Source of the DNA: CAVTLG01 sp963735495
Lineage (GTDB): Bacteria > Chloroflexota > Ktedonobacteria > Ktedonobacterales > Ktedonobacteraceae
NCBI GenBank assembly: GCA_963735495.1
Contig: CAVTLG010000002.1
Location: forward strand, 1,674,001 to 1,738,000
Reading direction: 5' to 3'
DNA: 64,000 bases
Shown here one piece after another: positions 33,648-42,456 of this stretch. Position 1 is the stretch's first letter, and each line of letters opens with the position of its first letter. Under the pieces are notes generated by a model. That model ran no database searches and was not told the origin of the DNA. It worked only from the letters and a program-made list of their open reading frames with translations. Position numbers and translations under genes: made by a program.

Positions 33648-33902
33648 TTAGTGTGAATGCGTTGCTCGAAAGGTGTCTCCTTGCTCTGTGCTAATGATCT
33701 GTTGCATCTCGGTTGCTCGTAGGGCGAAGATGTTCTCCCGCCGGGGATCTATATCAGAGAGCAGCAAGCCTGGGGTATCTCCAATAGTTGCTGTGAGGGA
33801 ACGTTTCTGTGCGGTGACGGTGAAGACTTCATCGCCTGGTATCATCGACTGATCTGGTGTCAATGCAGCCATCCAGCGCATACGCCAATTCTTTCCTACC
33901 AC
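33648..33902 (-). CDS. Small NfeD-like OB-fold protein, 84 aa
   Basis: Short protein starting at GTG 33902, 7 bases after GCGGAGG. The segment GKNWRMRWMAALTPDQSMIP followed by GDEVFTVTAQKRSLTATIG resembles the C-terminal OB-fold of NfeD proteins (W.A...... I..G..V.V....G..L.V). There is no membrane helix, unlike full NfeD. The remaining 40 residues (LSDIDPRRENIFALRATEMQ) are not family-like. It precedes the flippase operon by 45 bases, but the role is unknown. The strong ribosome site supports it being a gene. Confidence 0.58.
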   Translation of the reverse strand: MVGKNWRMRWMAALTPDQSMIPGDEVFTVTAQKRSLTATIGDTPGLLLSDIDPRRENIFALRATEMQQIISTEQGDTFRATHSH

Positions 33903-34280
33903 ACTTACCTCCGCCTGCTATAAATCCGGTTGAGCGTTGCTCGGTTTAATCTCTACATTCTCAGTTGCGTGCTCTGCTAAAATTCCCCGCACTCAGAAAT
34001 ACTTGACCGGGATGGCATTGCGATTTTCATGCTATTGTATAGCATATCGTACTATGGTGGATTTTTCAAGCGAAAGTAAGTTATGAATGAGTTGACTTTA
34101 GGTATTTGATGTTAAGGATTGAAAAAGTAAAATAACGATATTTCTCTACCGGTGACTCTGCCTTTTTACCCAACTACAACCGGATTGTGAGTAGCGTAAC
34201 TCTTGCTGCTCAGTATGATGCTTTATACAGGCTGATCGCCTGAAGGCATAAGGGTCCCCTGAAAGGATTTTAATGGACGC
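33903..34280. other. AT-rich intergenic spacer
   Basis: No gene, RNA or repeat was recognised. It should contain divergent promoters for the NfeD-like gene and the gene at 34281. Confidence 0.4.
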
Positions 34281-35000
34281 ATGTTAGAGCATATACACAA
34301 CGACCGCATTGCGCTCGTCTATATTCAAAGCTTAGTACCGCAAAGCTTAGTACCGCAAAGCTTAGTACCGCAAAGCTTAGTACCGCAAAGTTTAGCACCG
34401 CAAAGCTCAGAACTGGCCGAGGATGCATTAAGGCGTGCTATTTTGCGTATCAGGCGCAATATTCGGCAGCATGATGTGGTCATGCTATTGGAGGCGTCTG
34501 CTATCTGTGTCGTGATCTTGCCAGAGACTGTTTTTATCGGAGCGCAAGCCGTAGGGAAGCGTCTCTCTGCGTTGTTGGTAGATATCGAACACGAAATGAA
34601 GATATTTTCTGGCATTGCGGCCTATACGCTATTACAGCGTTTGCAATGCCATAGCCAGGTTACTGTTATCACTGATGAAGAGGTTGCTGTGGAAATGCCG
34701 GCAGTACCTTTCGTGCGACAGGTGTATGATGGAGATACGTTGCCGTATCTGGCTTGCCTCTCAAATTATCCTACGCCGCGTCTGCTGCATCTTTTCCCTT
34801 ATGCGTTGGCCTGTCGTTATCGTTGTGTACCTGTAGGTGTGGAGCGCGGGATATTGACGTTGGCGACCAGCCAACGACTCGATCATACGCTTGTTGAACA
34901 TTTTCGCGCTGTGACGCAACGCGCTATTTTCCAGGTGCGCTGCGAAGCAGGTATGATCGATGACGTGCTAAGTTACTGGCAACGTATCATCTTTGTCTAG
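34281..35000 (+). CDS. GspE/MshEN N-domain protein with variable LVPQS repeats
   Basis: Protein of 239 residues. The N-terminus contains five tandem pentapeptides (QSLVP-type, the last degenerate) encoded by the 15-base repeat at 34326-34405. Residues about 45-130 resemble a degenerate GGDEF-like fold (LRRAILRIRRNIRQHDVVML, VGKRLSALLVDIE) without the GGDEF motif. The C-terminal 75 residues (LFPYALACRYRCVPVGVERG, LTLATSQRLDHTLVEHF) match the type II secretion ATPase N-domain (T2SSE_N/MshEN), which binds c-di-GMP in some ATPases. No ATPase is attached. A signalling role is inference. Confidence 0.68.
   Translation: MLEHIHNDRIALVYIQSLVPQSLVPQSLVPQSLVPQSLAPQSSELAEDALRRAILRIRRNIRQHDVVMLLEASAICVVILPETVFIGAQAVGKRLSALLVDIEHEMKIFSGIAAYTLLQRLQCHSQVTVITDEEVAVEMPAVPFVRQVYDGDTLPYLACLSNYPTPRLLHLFPYALACRYRCVPVGVERGILTLATSQRLDHTLVEHFRAVTQRAIFQVRCEAGMIDDVLSYWQRIIFV
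34326..34405 (+). repeat. 15-base tandem repeat (about 5 copies) in coding sequence
   Basis: Units of AAAGCTTAGTACCGC are repeated four times nearly exactly, with a fifth (AAAGTTTAGCACCGC) and a sixth partial copy diverging. Because 15 is a multiple of 3, copy-number change would add or remove pentapeptides without breaking the frame. Confidence 0.9.
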
Positions 35001-35140
35001 TGTGTAGCACTCTCCTTTTTTAGGAGAGGAGCTGTTGAGTAACGTTGCTGTCGTGACCCATCTCTGTCTGCGACAGGTGGTTGCGCCAGTGCTTCACTCA
35101 AGCGCGCTTGCTCTTTGCCTCTTATGTCCATGAGGTAATG

Positions 35141-35848
35141 TCAGGCTGCTGACGGTACAACGCTGCGTAGCGTATCATCATCCTCTCTATCGGCTGTATG
35201 CAGCATGCGTCGCAAGTTGGTCAGAGCTGCCTGGATGCGCTTCTTAAGCGTATTCTCTGAGGTATGCAGAGCCTGGGCCATCTCTGGTAGGGTCATGCCA
35301 TGGTAATAATGCAGCACAATGACTACACGCTGCTTGACTGGCAGGTTGTCGATGGCTCTTGCCAGATCCCAGTCTCGTTCCATACGTCCTTTGTGATCAT
35401 CTGCTGCCTGTGCCAGTAGGTCTGTTTCTTGTTCGGATAGTGCCTGCCGCATAAATGCCGTTGTGCGTGCGAGGCGTCGTTTGAAGCTGATACATTGGTT
35501 GACGACGATGCGCATCAGCCAGGGACGCAATGCTCCCGCCTTTCGTAGATCGGCCAGGTGATGCCATGCCTGTATCAGGGCATCTTGTACAATGTCTTCC
35601 GCGATGTCGCGGTCACCAACGATCATCGTAGCAGTTCTTAGCATGAGGGGGCTATATTGATCAACAATCTCACTAAATGCTGCTTGATCGCCCTGGAGTG
35701 CTCGCATTACCAGAATTTCTTGCTCAATCTGTTCCGGCTTCTCCTGTTCATCCGCGCAGTCAGGCTGCTTTCCTGGTACATCCTTTATGTTAAGGTCTCT
35801 GGCAGCATCTAAAATAGAGTGATTCTCTTGTGCTAGGGCTAGGGCCAT
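35141..35848 (-). CDS. Sigma-70 family (ECF-type) RNA polymerase sigma factor
   Basis: Alternative sigma factor of 235 residues. After a 40-residue acidic lead comes region 2 (about 58-125): FSEIVDQYSPLMLRTATMIV, DIAEDIVQDALIQAWHHL and LRPWLMRIVVNQCISFKRR. Region 4 (about 165-215) has LPVKQRVVIVLHYYHGMTLP followed by EMAQALHTSENTLKKRI, the recognition helix. No anti-sigma gene adjoins it, so its control is unknown; the long N-terminal extension is unusual for an ECF factor and may be regulatory. AGGAGGAC precedes ATG 35848. Downstream is the spacer to the gene at 35000. Confidence 0.92.
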   Translation of the reverse strand: MALALAQENHSILDAARDLNIKDVPGKQPDCADEQEKPEQIEQEILVMRALQGDQAAFSEIVDQYSPLMLRTATMIVGDRDIAEDIVQDALIQAWHHLADLRKAGALRPWLMRIVVNQCISFKRRLARTTAFMRQALSEQETDLLAQAADDHKGRMERDWDLARAIDNLPVKQRVVIVLHYYHGMTLPEMAQALHTSENTLKKRIQAALTNLRRMLHTADREDDDTLRSVVPSAA

Positions 35849-36151
35849 GAGATTGTCCTCCTACTTGTGCTTATTGTACAAACTATATACAGAAATATAA
35901 CATAGGATATACATAGGGACAAGGTGAGTCCACTCATGAATTTTTATCTGTGCAATATTCGTTCACCTATCACTATAGTAGAAAATGTTTTTGTGTATTT
36001 AAGGAGAAATTATGTGAGCCAGTAGAGGCAGAACGGGAAGCACACAAAAGGTATCTGCATGTGGGAAAAGAAAAGGCACCTGAAAAAGGTTTCGGGCGTC
36101 TTTTCTTTGTATCGTATGGGAGCAATGACTGGCCGCAAATAGTGCTGTTTT
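35849..36151. other. Intergenic spacer with A/T-rich imperfect hairpin
   Basis: No gene. AAAAGAAAAGGC (about 36065) and the later GCGTCTTTTCTTT (about 36095) can pair imperfectly and may terminate the leftward coiled-coil gene. Confidence 0.35.
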
Positions 36152-36529
36152 TTATTCTTTTTGAGGCTTAAGTGTGGAAAGCACCTGTAACACCTGGTCA
36201 AGCTTGTTATCTAACGTCTCAACGCGCCTATCCTGAGCTTCAAGATGTCTGTCCTGTACCTCGAAACGCCTATCTAACGTCTCAAAGTGCCTATCCTGCA
36301 TCTCGAAGTGTTTATCTTGTGCCTCGAAGCGCTTATTAACACTTTCTTCGAATGATGTCAGATGACCAGCAATGGCGCGCAGACTGATCCTTATTTCCCT
36401 AATCTCTATTTCCTGCTTCCCTACAACGCCAACCACCATCGTCATATAATGGTTGAGGTCTTTGATGGCCTCACTAATGTCTTTGTATGTTTGCTCCAAA
36501 GTAAAGATCCGTTCCTCATGAGATGGCAT
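36152..36529 (-). CDS. Coiled-coil protein with short internal repeats, 125 aa
   Basis: Unrecognised helical protein. Residues 1-60 are a heptad-rich helix (ERIFTLEQTYKDISEAIKDL). Residues 65-105 repeat a seven-residue motif (AQDKHFE, MQDRHFE, TLDRRFE, VQDRHLE, AQDRRVE), giving a long amphipathic coil, and the end LDNKLDQVLQVLSTLKPQKE continues it. There is no membrane segment. Start ATG follows GGAAAGGTAGG. It is divergent from a second coiled-coil gene (36856) of similar style. Such proteins resemble phage- or plasmid-borne coiled-coil genes of unknown role. Confidence 0.7.
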   Translation of the reverse strand: MPSHEERIFTLEQTYKDISEAIKDLNHYMTMVVGVVGKQEIEIREIRISLRAIAGHLTSFEESVNKRFEAQDKHFEMQDRHFETLDRRFEVQDRHLEAQDRRVETLDNKLDQVLQVLSTLKPQKE

Positions 36530-36855
36530 AAAAACCTACCTTTCCATATAACCCCACACCAATGGACTACGTTAGTCTTACCAGGAGTATAGAGGAAAGG
36601 GGACGAAAAATCAACGCAAATGCCGACCAATGTCCCTTCACTTTTGACGGTGCAGAAAAGGCAAAAGTGAAAGGGTTAGCCAGAGATCTAGAGAAAGAAG
36701 TTGCAGAGATGAAAACGAAAATACACAAATTTATCTATAGCAGCCACTAAGAATTGACGATCATTCAATGTCCAAACAAAAAAACATAGCCAAGTCAACC
36801 GCAACAAGGTATAATAGATAACATCAAATGAGAAACTCAGAGAGGAACGAAACTT

Positions 36856-37341
36856 ATGAGTACATACCTACGCCTAGAGGCAAGAGTAAGCGCGCTAGAA
36901 CGCCGACAAACGAATACAGAAACACATATCGAAGAAGTAAGTGGGGAGATAACAGCCAGCGTCAGGCACCTCTCTGAAGATATGGAAGCTAGTTTCAAGC
37001 AGCTCTCTGAGCACCTTACTAAAACCGTTGAAGCCGATATCACCGACATCAAAGCAACAATGGCAACTAAAGAAGATATAACAGCAATAGAAGAGCGCTT
37101 TGGCAAAATCGAGACAACAATGGCAACTAAAGAAGATATAACAGCAATAGAAGAGCGCTTTGGTAAAATCGAGGCAACAATGGCAACTAAAGAAGATATA
37201 ACAGTAATAGAAGAGCGCTTTGATAAAATCGAGGCAACAATGGCAACTAAAGAAGATATAGCTGTAATGGAAACCCGTATCCTTGATGCATTTAAGCAAA
37301 TGCTTACATTCGTGAGTCCACAACGTCCCCCATCAGAGTGA
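36856..37341 (+). CDS. Coiled-coil protein with 20-residue repeats, 161 aa
   Basis: Helical protein whose middle (about 63-142) is built from four near-identical units of the form ATMATKEDITAIEERFGKIE, encoded by a 60-base tandem repeat. The first 60 residues (LRLEARVSALERRQTNTETH) and the end (VMETRILDAFKQMLTF) are also amphipathic helices. A GAGAGGAACG ribosome site precedes the ATG. No known domain applies; the layout recalls bdr-like and phage coiled-coil proteins. Repeat units differ by only a few bases, so recent expansion is likely. Confidence 0.75.
   Translation: MSTYLRLEARVSALERRQTNTETHIEEVSGEITASVRHLSEDMEASFKQLSEHLTKTVEADITDIKATMATKEDITAIEERFGKIETTMATKEDITAIEERFGKIEATMATKEDITVIEERFDKIEATMATKEDIAVMETRILDAFKQMLTFVSPQRPPSE
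37040..37279 (+). repeat. 60-base tandem repeat (about four copies) in the coiled-coil gene
   Basis: Units starting ATCAAAGCAACAATGGCAAC or ATCGAGGCAACAATGGCAAC repeat every 60 bases with a few substitutions, keeping the reading frame. Confidence 0.85.
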
Positions 37342-37457
37342 AAGATATACAAACCTTCGGAGCCTAAACAAAACAGCAGGCTCTATTTTTTAAATCGTCC
37401 CACAGTACTTCCAGTAGAAAAAGCCCGGTCAGTTGACTTATGAAGGGAAAAACAGAC

Positions 37458-37494
37458 AAAAAAGAGCACTCTTCTATCTTCTAAAAGAGTGCTT
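37458..37494 (-). terminator. Terminator downstream of tRNA-Gln
   Basis: Read leftward, a perfect 9-bp stem AGCACTCTT / AAGAGTGCT with an 11-base loop is followed by CTTTTTT. Confidence 0.85.
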
Positions 37495-37520
37495 CAATCA
37501 GCTTTACAAGTTTTCTCATA

Positions 37521-37594
37521 TGGCTGGGGTACGAGGATTCGAACCTCAATTAACTGATCCAGAGTCAGCCGTCCTACCGTTGAACGATACCCCA
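37521..37594 (-). tRNA. tRNA-Gln (anticodon CTG)
   Basis: A 74-base cloverleaf with encoded CCA. The acceptor stem TGGGGTA pairs with TACCCCA, the D-arm is TTCAACGGTAGGAC-like, the anticodon arm is GCTGA-CTCTGGA-TCAGT with CTG at positions 34-36, and the T-arm is GAGGTTCGAATCCTC. It is followed leftward by a clear terminator. It is the only tRNA found in the window. Confidence 0.93.
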
Positions 37595-37839
37595 ATGTTT
37601 CTGTTCGTGGGTTGTATATTACATGAAGTTTTAGCAAATGTCAAGCATTGATTTGGCCTTTTTTAGATCGTCTCTTTGCGTGGCAGTTAGATGCTTAGCT
37701 ACCAATCATAGAATTGCCATTTTTCATTTTCAAGGCTACAATAGGCCGTGTAACATACGAGATAATTTCTTGCTCAGGTCTTTTTTTGCTGCTCAGCAAT
37801 CTCAGACTTAAGCGGGAAGGTATTGAAAGGGATACGTCA

Positions 37840-38766
37840 ATGCGTAGTAAGATCACTGTTATCGGAGCTGGCTTCGTGGGTAGCACGCTCGTTCAGCGCC
37901 TGGCGGAACGCGATTATGCTGATATCGTTATGTTCGATATTGTGCCCAATATGCCACAGGGCAAAGCGCTCGATATGCTCCAGGCCGGTCCTGTGCTTGG
38001 TTATGATTCGCTGATCACCGGTACAAATGAGTATGGGGATACGGCGAACTCAGATATTGTGGTGATTACCTCCGGCTTCCCGCGCAAACCGGGCATGAGC
38101 CGTGATGACCTGGTGAAAAAGAACCAGGAGATTATTGCTCAGGTGACGGAGCAGGTCGTTAAATATTCGCCCAATACGATTATCATTATGGTGACTAATC
38201 CTCTGGACGCCATGGCGCAGTTGGCGCTTCACGTCAGTGGTTTTCCACGGGAGCGCGTGATTGGTATGGCGGGTGTGCTGGATACGGCGCGCTTCCGCAC
38301 CTTTATCGCTCAGGAATTAGGAGCGTCAGTACGTGACGTGCAGGCATACGTTCTGGGCGGTCATGGTGACTCGATGGTGCCGCTCTCGCGTTTGTGCACG
38401 GTTGCCGGTATACCGATTGCCCAACTGCTGCCAGCCGAGCGTATTGAGCAGATTGTCCAGCGCACGCGCGATGGTGGAGCTGAGGTCGTCAAACTGCTTG
38501 GTACCGGTAGCGCTTATTTTGCTCCTTCGGCATCAATATTGCAAATGATCGATTCGATTGTGCTCGACAAGAAGATGATTCTGCCCTCTACGATCTACTT
38601 GCAGGGAGAGTATGGCATCCAGAATCTGTTTATCGGCGTGCCTGCTAAATTGGGTGCACAGGGCCTGGAGCAGGTTGTCGAGGTCGAATTAACCGAGAGT
38701 GAGCGCGTCCTATTACAGAAGTCCGCGGACGCCGTCAAAGAATTGGTGCATGTGATGGGTATCTAG
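37840..38766 (+). CDS. mdh: Malate dehydrogenase (LDH-like type)
   Basis: NAD-dependent oxidation of malate to oxaloacetate in the TCA cycle. The chain is 308 residues, the length of LDH-like MDHs. Features: NAD loop VIGAGFVGST, the Asp of strand 2 in MFDIVP, the substrate-specificity loop SGFPRKPGMSRDDL with the Arg typical of malate enzymes, MVTNPLDAMAQL, catalytic His in LGGHGDSMVPLSRL, and the Asp-Arg relay in GVLDTARFRTF. ATG 37840 has GAAAGGGAT upstream; the longer open frame is not used. It is monocistronic: tRNA-Gln lies before it and rsmI converges from the right. Confidence 0.96.
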   Translation: MRSKITVIGAGFVGSTLVQRLAERDYADIVMFDIVPNMPQGKALDMLQAGPVLGYDSLITGTNEYGDTANSDIVVITSGFPRKPGMSRDDLVKKNQEIIAQVTEQVVKYSPNTIIIMVTNPLDAMAQLALHVSGFPRERVIGMAGVLDTARFRTFIAQELGASVRDVQAYVLGGHGDSMVPLSRLCTVAGIPIAQLLPAERIEQIVQRTRDGGAEVVKLLGTGSAYFAPSASILQMIDSIVLDKKMILPSTIYLQGEYGIQNLFIGVPAKLGAQGLEQVVEVELTESERVLLQKSADAVKELVHVMGI

Positions 38767-38799
38767 ACCCTCACGCAACACGGTGCAGGAGAACGACCT

Positions 38800-39516
38800 T
38801 TACTCGTTCTCCTCGGCTGACTCCTCCGCGTTTTCTGTCTGATTTACCGCTTTCCCTGCTCCTGCAATGACGACGATATATTCTCCTTTGAGTTTTGTGG
38901 TGGGCAACTCGGCCAGCAATGTGCTCAGAGTGCCACGCTCAACCTTCTCGAAGAGCTTGGTCAAATCATTGGCGATGGCGGCCTGGCGGTCGCCGAACAC
39001 ATGCAGGGCGTCTGCTAAGAAGTCTGCCAGGCGATAGGGACTCTCATAATAAATAAGGGTATGTGGCGCATCATGATCGACGCTCAAGAACTTGCGCCTG
39101 CCGACGGTCTTGCGGGGCGGAAAGCCCCGAAATGTAAAGCTATGCACGGGTAGACCTGATAGCACCAGTGCCATCACGAATGCCGTTGGTCCTGGAATTA
39201 TCGTGAAGGCAAGTTGTGCATTGATGACCCGTCGTACCAGCGTAAAGCCTGGATCAGAGATGCCTGGCGTGCCCGCGTCGGTGACGAGTGCTACCGATTG
39301 ACCTTGCTGGAGCAGTGCTTCGATGCGTTCTCCCGCTCTTTGCTCGTTATGTTCATGGAAGGCCATGAGGGGTTTCTGGATGTCAAAATGTTTGAGGAGC
39401 AGGCCAGTCTTACGCGTATCTTCGCTGGCTATGATATCGACCTCGCGCATGACTTCCAGGGCGCGCAACGTTATGTCGTTGAGATTGCCTATTGGTGTTG
39501 CTACTAAATACAGCAT
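38800..39516 (-). CDS. rsmI: 16S rRNA (cytidine-1402-2'-O)-methyltransferase RsmI
   Basis: SAM-dependent tetrapyrrole-methylase-fold enzyme that methylates the ribose of C1402 in the decoding centre. About 238 residues from ATG 39516. Family motifs are LYLVATPIGNLNDITLRALE at the start, DIIASEDTRKTGLLLKHF, LVTDAGTPGISDPGF and IIPGPTAFVMALVLSGLP, then FRGFPPRK and YYESPYRL. The C-terminus ends in a short acidic tail (NAEESAEENE). The GAAAGG before the ATG sets the start; a longer open frame upstream is not coding. It converges on mdh, and a GGAGAACGA/TCGTTCTCC hairpin overlaps its 3' end. Confidence 0.94.
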   Translation of the reverse strand: MLYLVATPIGNLNDITLRALEVMREVDIIASEDTRKTGLLLKHFDIQKPLMAFHEHNEQRAGERIEALLQQGQSVALVTDAGTPGISDPGFTLVRRVINAQLAFTIIPGPTAFVMALVLSGLPVHSFTFRGFPPRKTVGRRKFLSVDHDAPHTLIYYESPYRLADFLADALHVFGDRQAAIANDLTKLFEKVERGTLSTLLAELPTTKLKGEYIVVIAGAGKAVNQTENAEESAEENE

Positions 39517-40625
39517 AGGAGCCTTTCTTTTTTTCTCGTGCTTACAGAAAAACTTTCCGCTATTGATATCTGATGGAACGACTACTAATCCAGCCAGTAA
39601 TGCTTCAATGTATGTGCTAAACCCATCGCTGTGACTGGCTGACCAGGTTATGCTACGTCCTTCGTGTCCAGGTAATATCGCGCAGGATCGCCTGCAAAGC
39701 TGTACAGGTATGTTTAACAATGCTCGATGCATACGTGTGGTTACTGGTTGCTCTCGTCTGAGCCTGTGAGTGTGAGATCTATTCCACAACGTTCAACTTT
39801 CTGTGCAAACAAGCATGCAGTAATACTGCTCATTGGCTGATCTTTTCTGTGCCCAAACCTGATTGTTGCACTCTGCTAGTTGTCATAGTTGCCTCTTCCT
39901 ATCTATTATCGAATCTTTCTTATGATCGAATTTGTCGCTTAACTGACTCTCTGCGGAGGTGGAATGCGGGCTTTCTCTCGCTCACTGGACAAAGAGCCAC
40001 GAGCGTGTGTATGCCTGAAGGCAACGCTACAGAGAAGCATGGCTTTAATAATTGTGCATTATAATAGAGTCGCGTGCCCCTGGCTAGTGGTTGTGTCTGC
40101 ATACTCCTCTCCTGGCTTGCAGGCGGCGTAGACTGCACTCTATGCAGTATGCTTCTCCATCTTTCCTGGGAGTGGTATCATATTCCACATAGAAAGCTTT
40201 GTCCCGGGGCCGGGTTTCTATTCTACAGTGTTATGTTGTTATAATGATGCCTATCAAATCATACACGTAACTGGATAATGGAAAATAATATGAATTCAAA
40301 ACCCTTTTGTTTTTTATTCAAACAATATTATACGAGTCACCGATATATTGACGAGTGTGATTATACAATGAGATGATGAGAAAAGTACAATATGGGTTGA
40401 CTAGAATTGCAGTCTATGCTAAACTACGGAATATGAAGTATTATCTAGCGATTTCCCTTTTTGTTCCATCTGTGATACTTGATACGGCTTTCTATATACG
40501 TGATTGGTTAGATGAGTATCACACTTGTAAGTATCTATATGGGTCGTTTGGAAGGAACCGCTAGTTTTCATCGAGTGTGTTGAAGTTTTTAGAGCCTCAT
40601 ACTATTCTTTGAAAGGATTTGTCCC
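39517..40625. other. 1.1-kb gene-poor spacer
   Basis: No coding sequence, RNA or repeat family copy is supported. Several short open frames lack ribosome sites and protein-like composition. From 40200 the DNA is AT-rich and probably holds the promoter of the broken XRE-TPR gene. Relics of a decayed gene cannot be excluded. Confidence 0.4.
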
Positions 40626-42010
40626 ATGCCATCCCTAGAAACTGCCAATGTAGGGAAGGCAGTTGCTGCGAGAGTCGGTACCAATATCCGCGAGGTCCGT
40701 ACAAAATTGGGCATGACTCAAGCTCAGCTTGCCGCTCCCGAGTTCTCCATCTCATACATTTCTGCGATTGAGAGAGGGAAGATTTCGACCTTCTTTGAAG
40801 GCACTTTCGATTCTGGCTCGACGCCTGGATGTCCCCCTAACCTTCTTGTTGGAAGGTTCTCCATCCGGTGCTGCCGAGGCTCGCGCTGTGGGCTACTCCC
40901 CCGCCGACTCTGGCCCTGATCAGAGGGTCGACGTCGATCTGCTCCAGGCGAGTGTGCTCGTGCAACAAGGGGTCTATGCTGAGGCTGAGCTTTTACTTCG
41001 AACCTATCCAGCCTGAGCGTATTACGACGGACCAGGTTTATCGTCTGTATCTCCTCCACGGACAGGTGCATCTGGGTTCGAATGAGTACCAGGAAGCGGT
41101 GGTCGATCTGCGTGCTGCCGTTGCTCAAGGGGAAGCTTTAAATGATAGTGAATATATTGAACGTGCCCGTAATCTTCTTGGTAAAGCCTACTTCTTACTT
41201 TATAATTATACGCTCGCTGTAGAGAATCATCTGCGTTGTAACTCTGCTATTGAAAGTGGACAGATTGCTGACCCTATTTTCGCGCTCGAAGTATTCAGTA
41301 ATGTGGCGCATGACTATTTCAGGTTGGGTGATCTGGAGAAGTCGGTGGCTTTCTATCATCAGGCTTTGCAGACGTTGGATACGCTGAATCGCGATAGCAA
41401 AAGCTTTGCTCAGAAGTATATGGAGATTAGCCTGCATTATAAGTCCGTTGGGAAGCTGGCTATGGCTCGTGAATATGCGACACAAAGTCTGGCCGTCTAT
41501 GAGATGCGCGACGAGCAGCGTCTGGTTGGCCTGACGCATTTGCGCCTGGGTAAGGCGCTGGAGAAACAGAATAATCTGGATGGAGCTGAAAAGGAGTATC
41601 GTCAGGCTATTGCCATTGAGCGGGACCTGAATGATGATGTTTCTGCTTCTGTCTGTCATACTGGCCTGGCTGAATTGTTGCTCAAGCGTGGGGAGACGCT
41701 TGAGGCTGAGCATCAGGCACAGGAAGCGCTCACGTTTGCGCGTGCCAGCAACGATCCACAAACTCAGGGTCAAGCACTGATCGCTTTAGCTCAGATTCGC
41801 CATCAAGCTGGCGATTTCGCTGACGCCGATCAGTACTTTACGCAGGCCCTTGAATTGTTGGATGCCGCGCATTCTCATGAGATTGCCGCTTCTGCCTACT
41901 TCCGTTTCGCCAATTTGTTGGAGGAGCGTGGCGAGGTCCAGCGCAGTTTGAGCGCTATTAAAAAGGCGTATGAGCATCAGCGCCTGGGCAAACGTGGTGA
42001 TATCGAATAA
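40626..42010 (+). pseudogene. XRE helix-turn-helix / TPR regulator, frameshifted twice
   Basis: The frame opens well (ATG after GAAAGGA) with an XRE domain: TNIREVRTKLGMTQAQLAAP then FSISYISAIERGKI. One extra T in GATTTCGA (40783-40785) shifts the frame; correcting it gives RPSLKALSILARRLDVPLTF and LLEGSPSG. A second extra base near 41005 (GAACCTATCC) shifts it again; correction gives QPERITTDQV. From there on TPR repeats run to 42010 (HLRLGKALEKQNNLDGAEKE, ALIALAQIRHQAGDFADADQ). A repaired protein would be about 460 residues, like the intact paralogue at 45323-46672. Family members act as regulators that sense peptides or other ligands by TPRs. Two indels make either real decay or poor local sequence plausible. 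Confidence 0.82.
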
Positions 42011-42057
42011 GTTGCTTGTCTGGCTCAGATGAAGCGGCTTTTAACGTAATATCAGTG

Positions 42058-42105
42058 TGCGTTCCTACGCTCTGGAGATACTTTTCTGCGTAGGAGCGCA
42101 TTTTA
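42058..42105 (+). terminator. Terminator of the XRE-TPR gene
   Basis: A 13-bp stem (TGCGTTCCTACGC / GCGTAGGAGCGCA, one G-T pair) with a 17-base loop is followed by TTTTATT. Confidence 0.82.
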
Positions 42106-42456
42106 TTGCACGGAACTGCCTATCTATGGGAATATAGAGATGAAGAACATCAGATTTGCTCCAGGGGGCGTGTTTTGCGCTGCTTCTTGCTAGCTGTGGG
42201 CGGGAGCGTTGCTTTCTGGCAAGGTGCACGTTCTGATGCAGAGTCAATTGACCAATTGCGTTTATTCATGTATACTCTGCCTCACCTTTATGTGAGGTGG
42301 AAGGCCATGGTGTCCTTTCTTTTGTGATCCGCATTTAGGGTACTGCAAGTACATATATCTAAATGTTTACGCAGCACCATTGGACGTTCTATCAGGACGT
42401 TTCTGTCTCTTTAGGGACCTTATTTGAAGAAGGGCACACTGGAGGGATTTCCTGCA
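42106..42456. other. Spacer upstream of the sigma-like gene
   Basis: No gene is supported. It ends in the leader of the sigma-like gene, with GGAGGG at 42441-42446. Confidence 0.4.

Noticed and set aside
34326..34405. CRISPR-like array
   Set aside because: Units are 15 bases with no spacers; it is a coding minisatellite.
36562..36750. 62-codon open frame between the coiled-coil genes
   Set aside because: No ribosome site and no family-like sequence; overlaps the 5' region of the leftward coiled-coil gene.
37040..37279. CRISPR-like array in 60-base repeats
   Set aside because: Directly tandem, no unique spacers, and in frame in a protein gene.
38788..38812. Hairpin GGAGAACGA/TCGTTCTCC as an mdh terminator
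   Set aside because: It overlaps the end of rsmI coding sequence and has no T tract; too weak to list as a terminator.
40373..40564. 63-codon open frame with a hydrophobic stretch
   Set aside because: No ribosome site, AT-rich context; probably chance.
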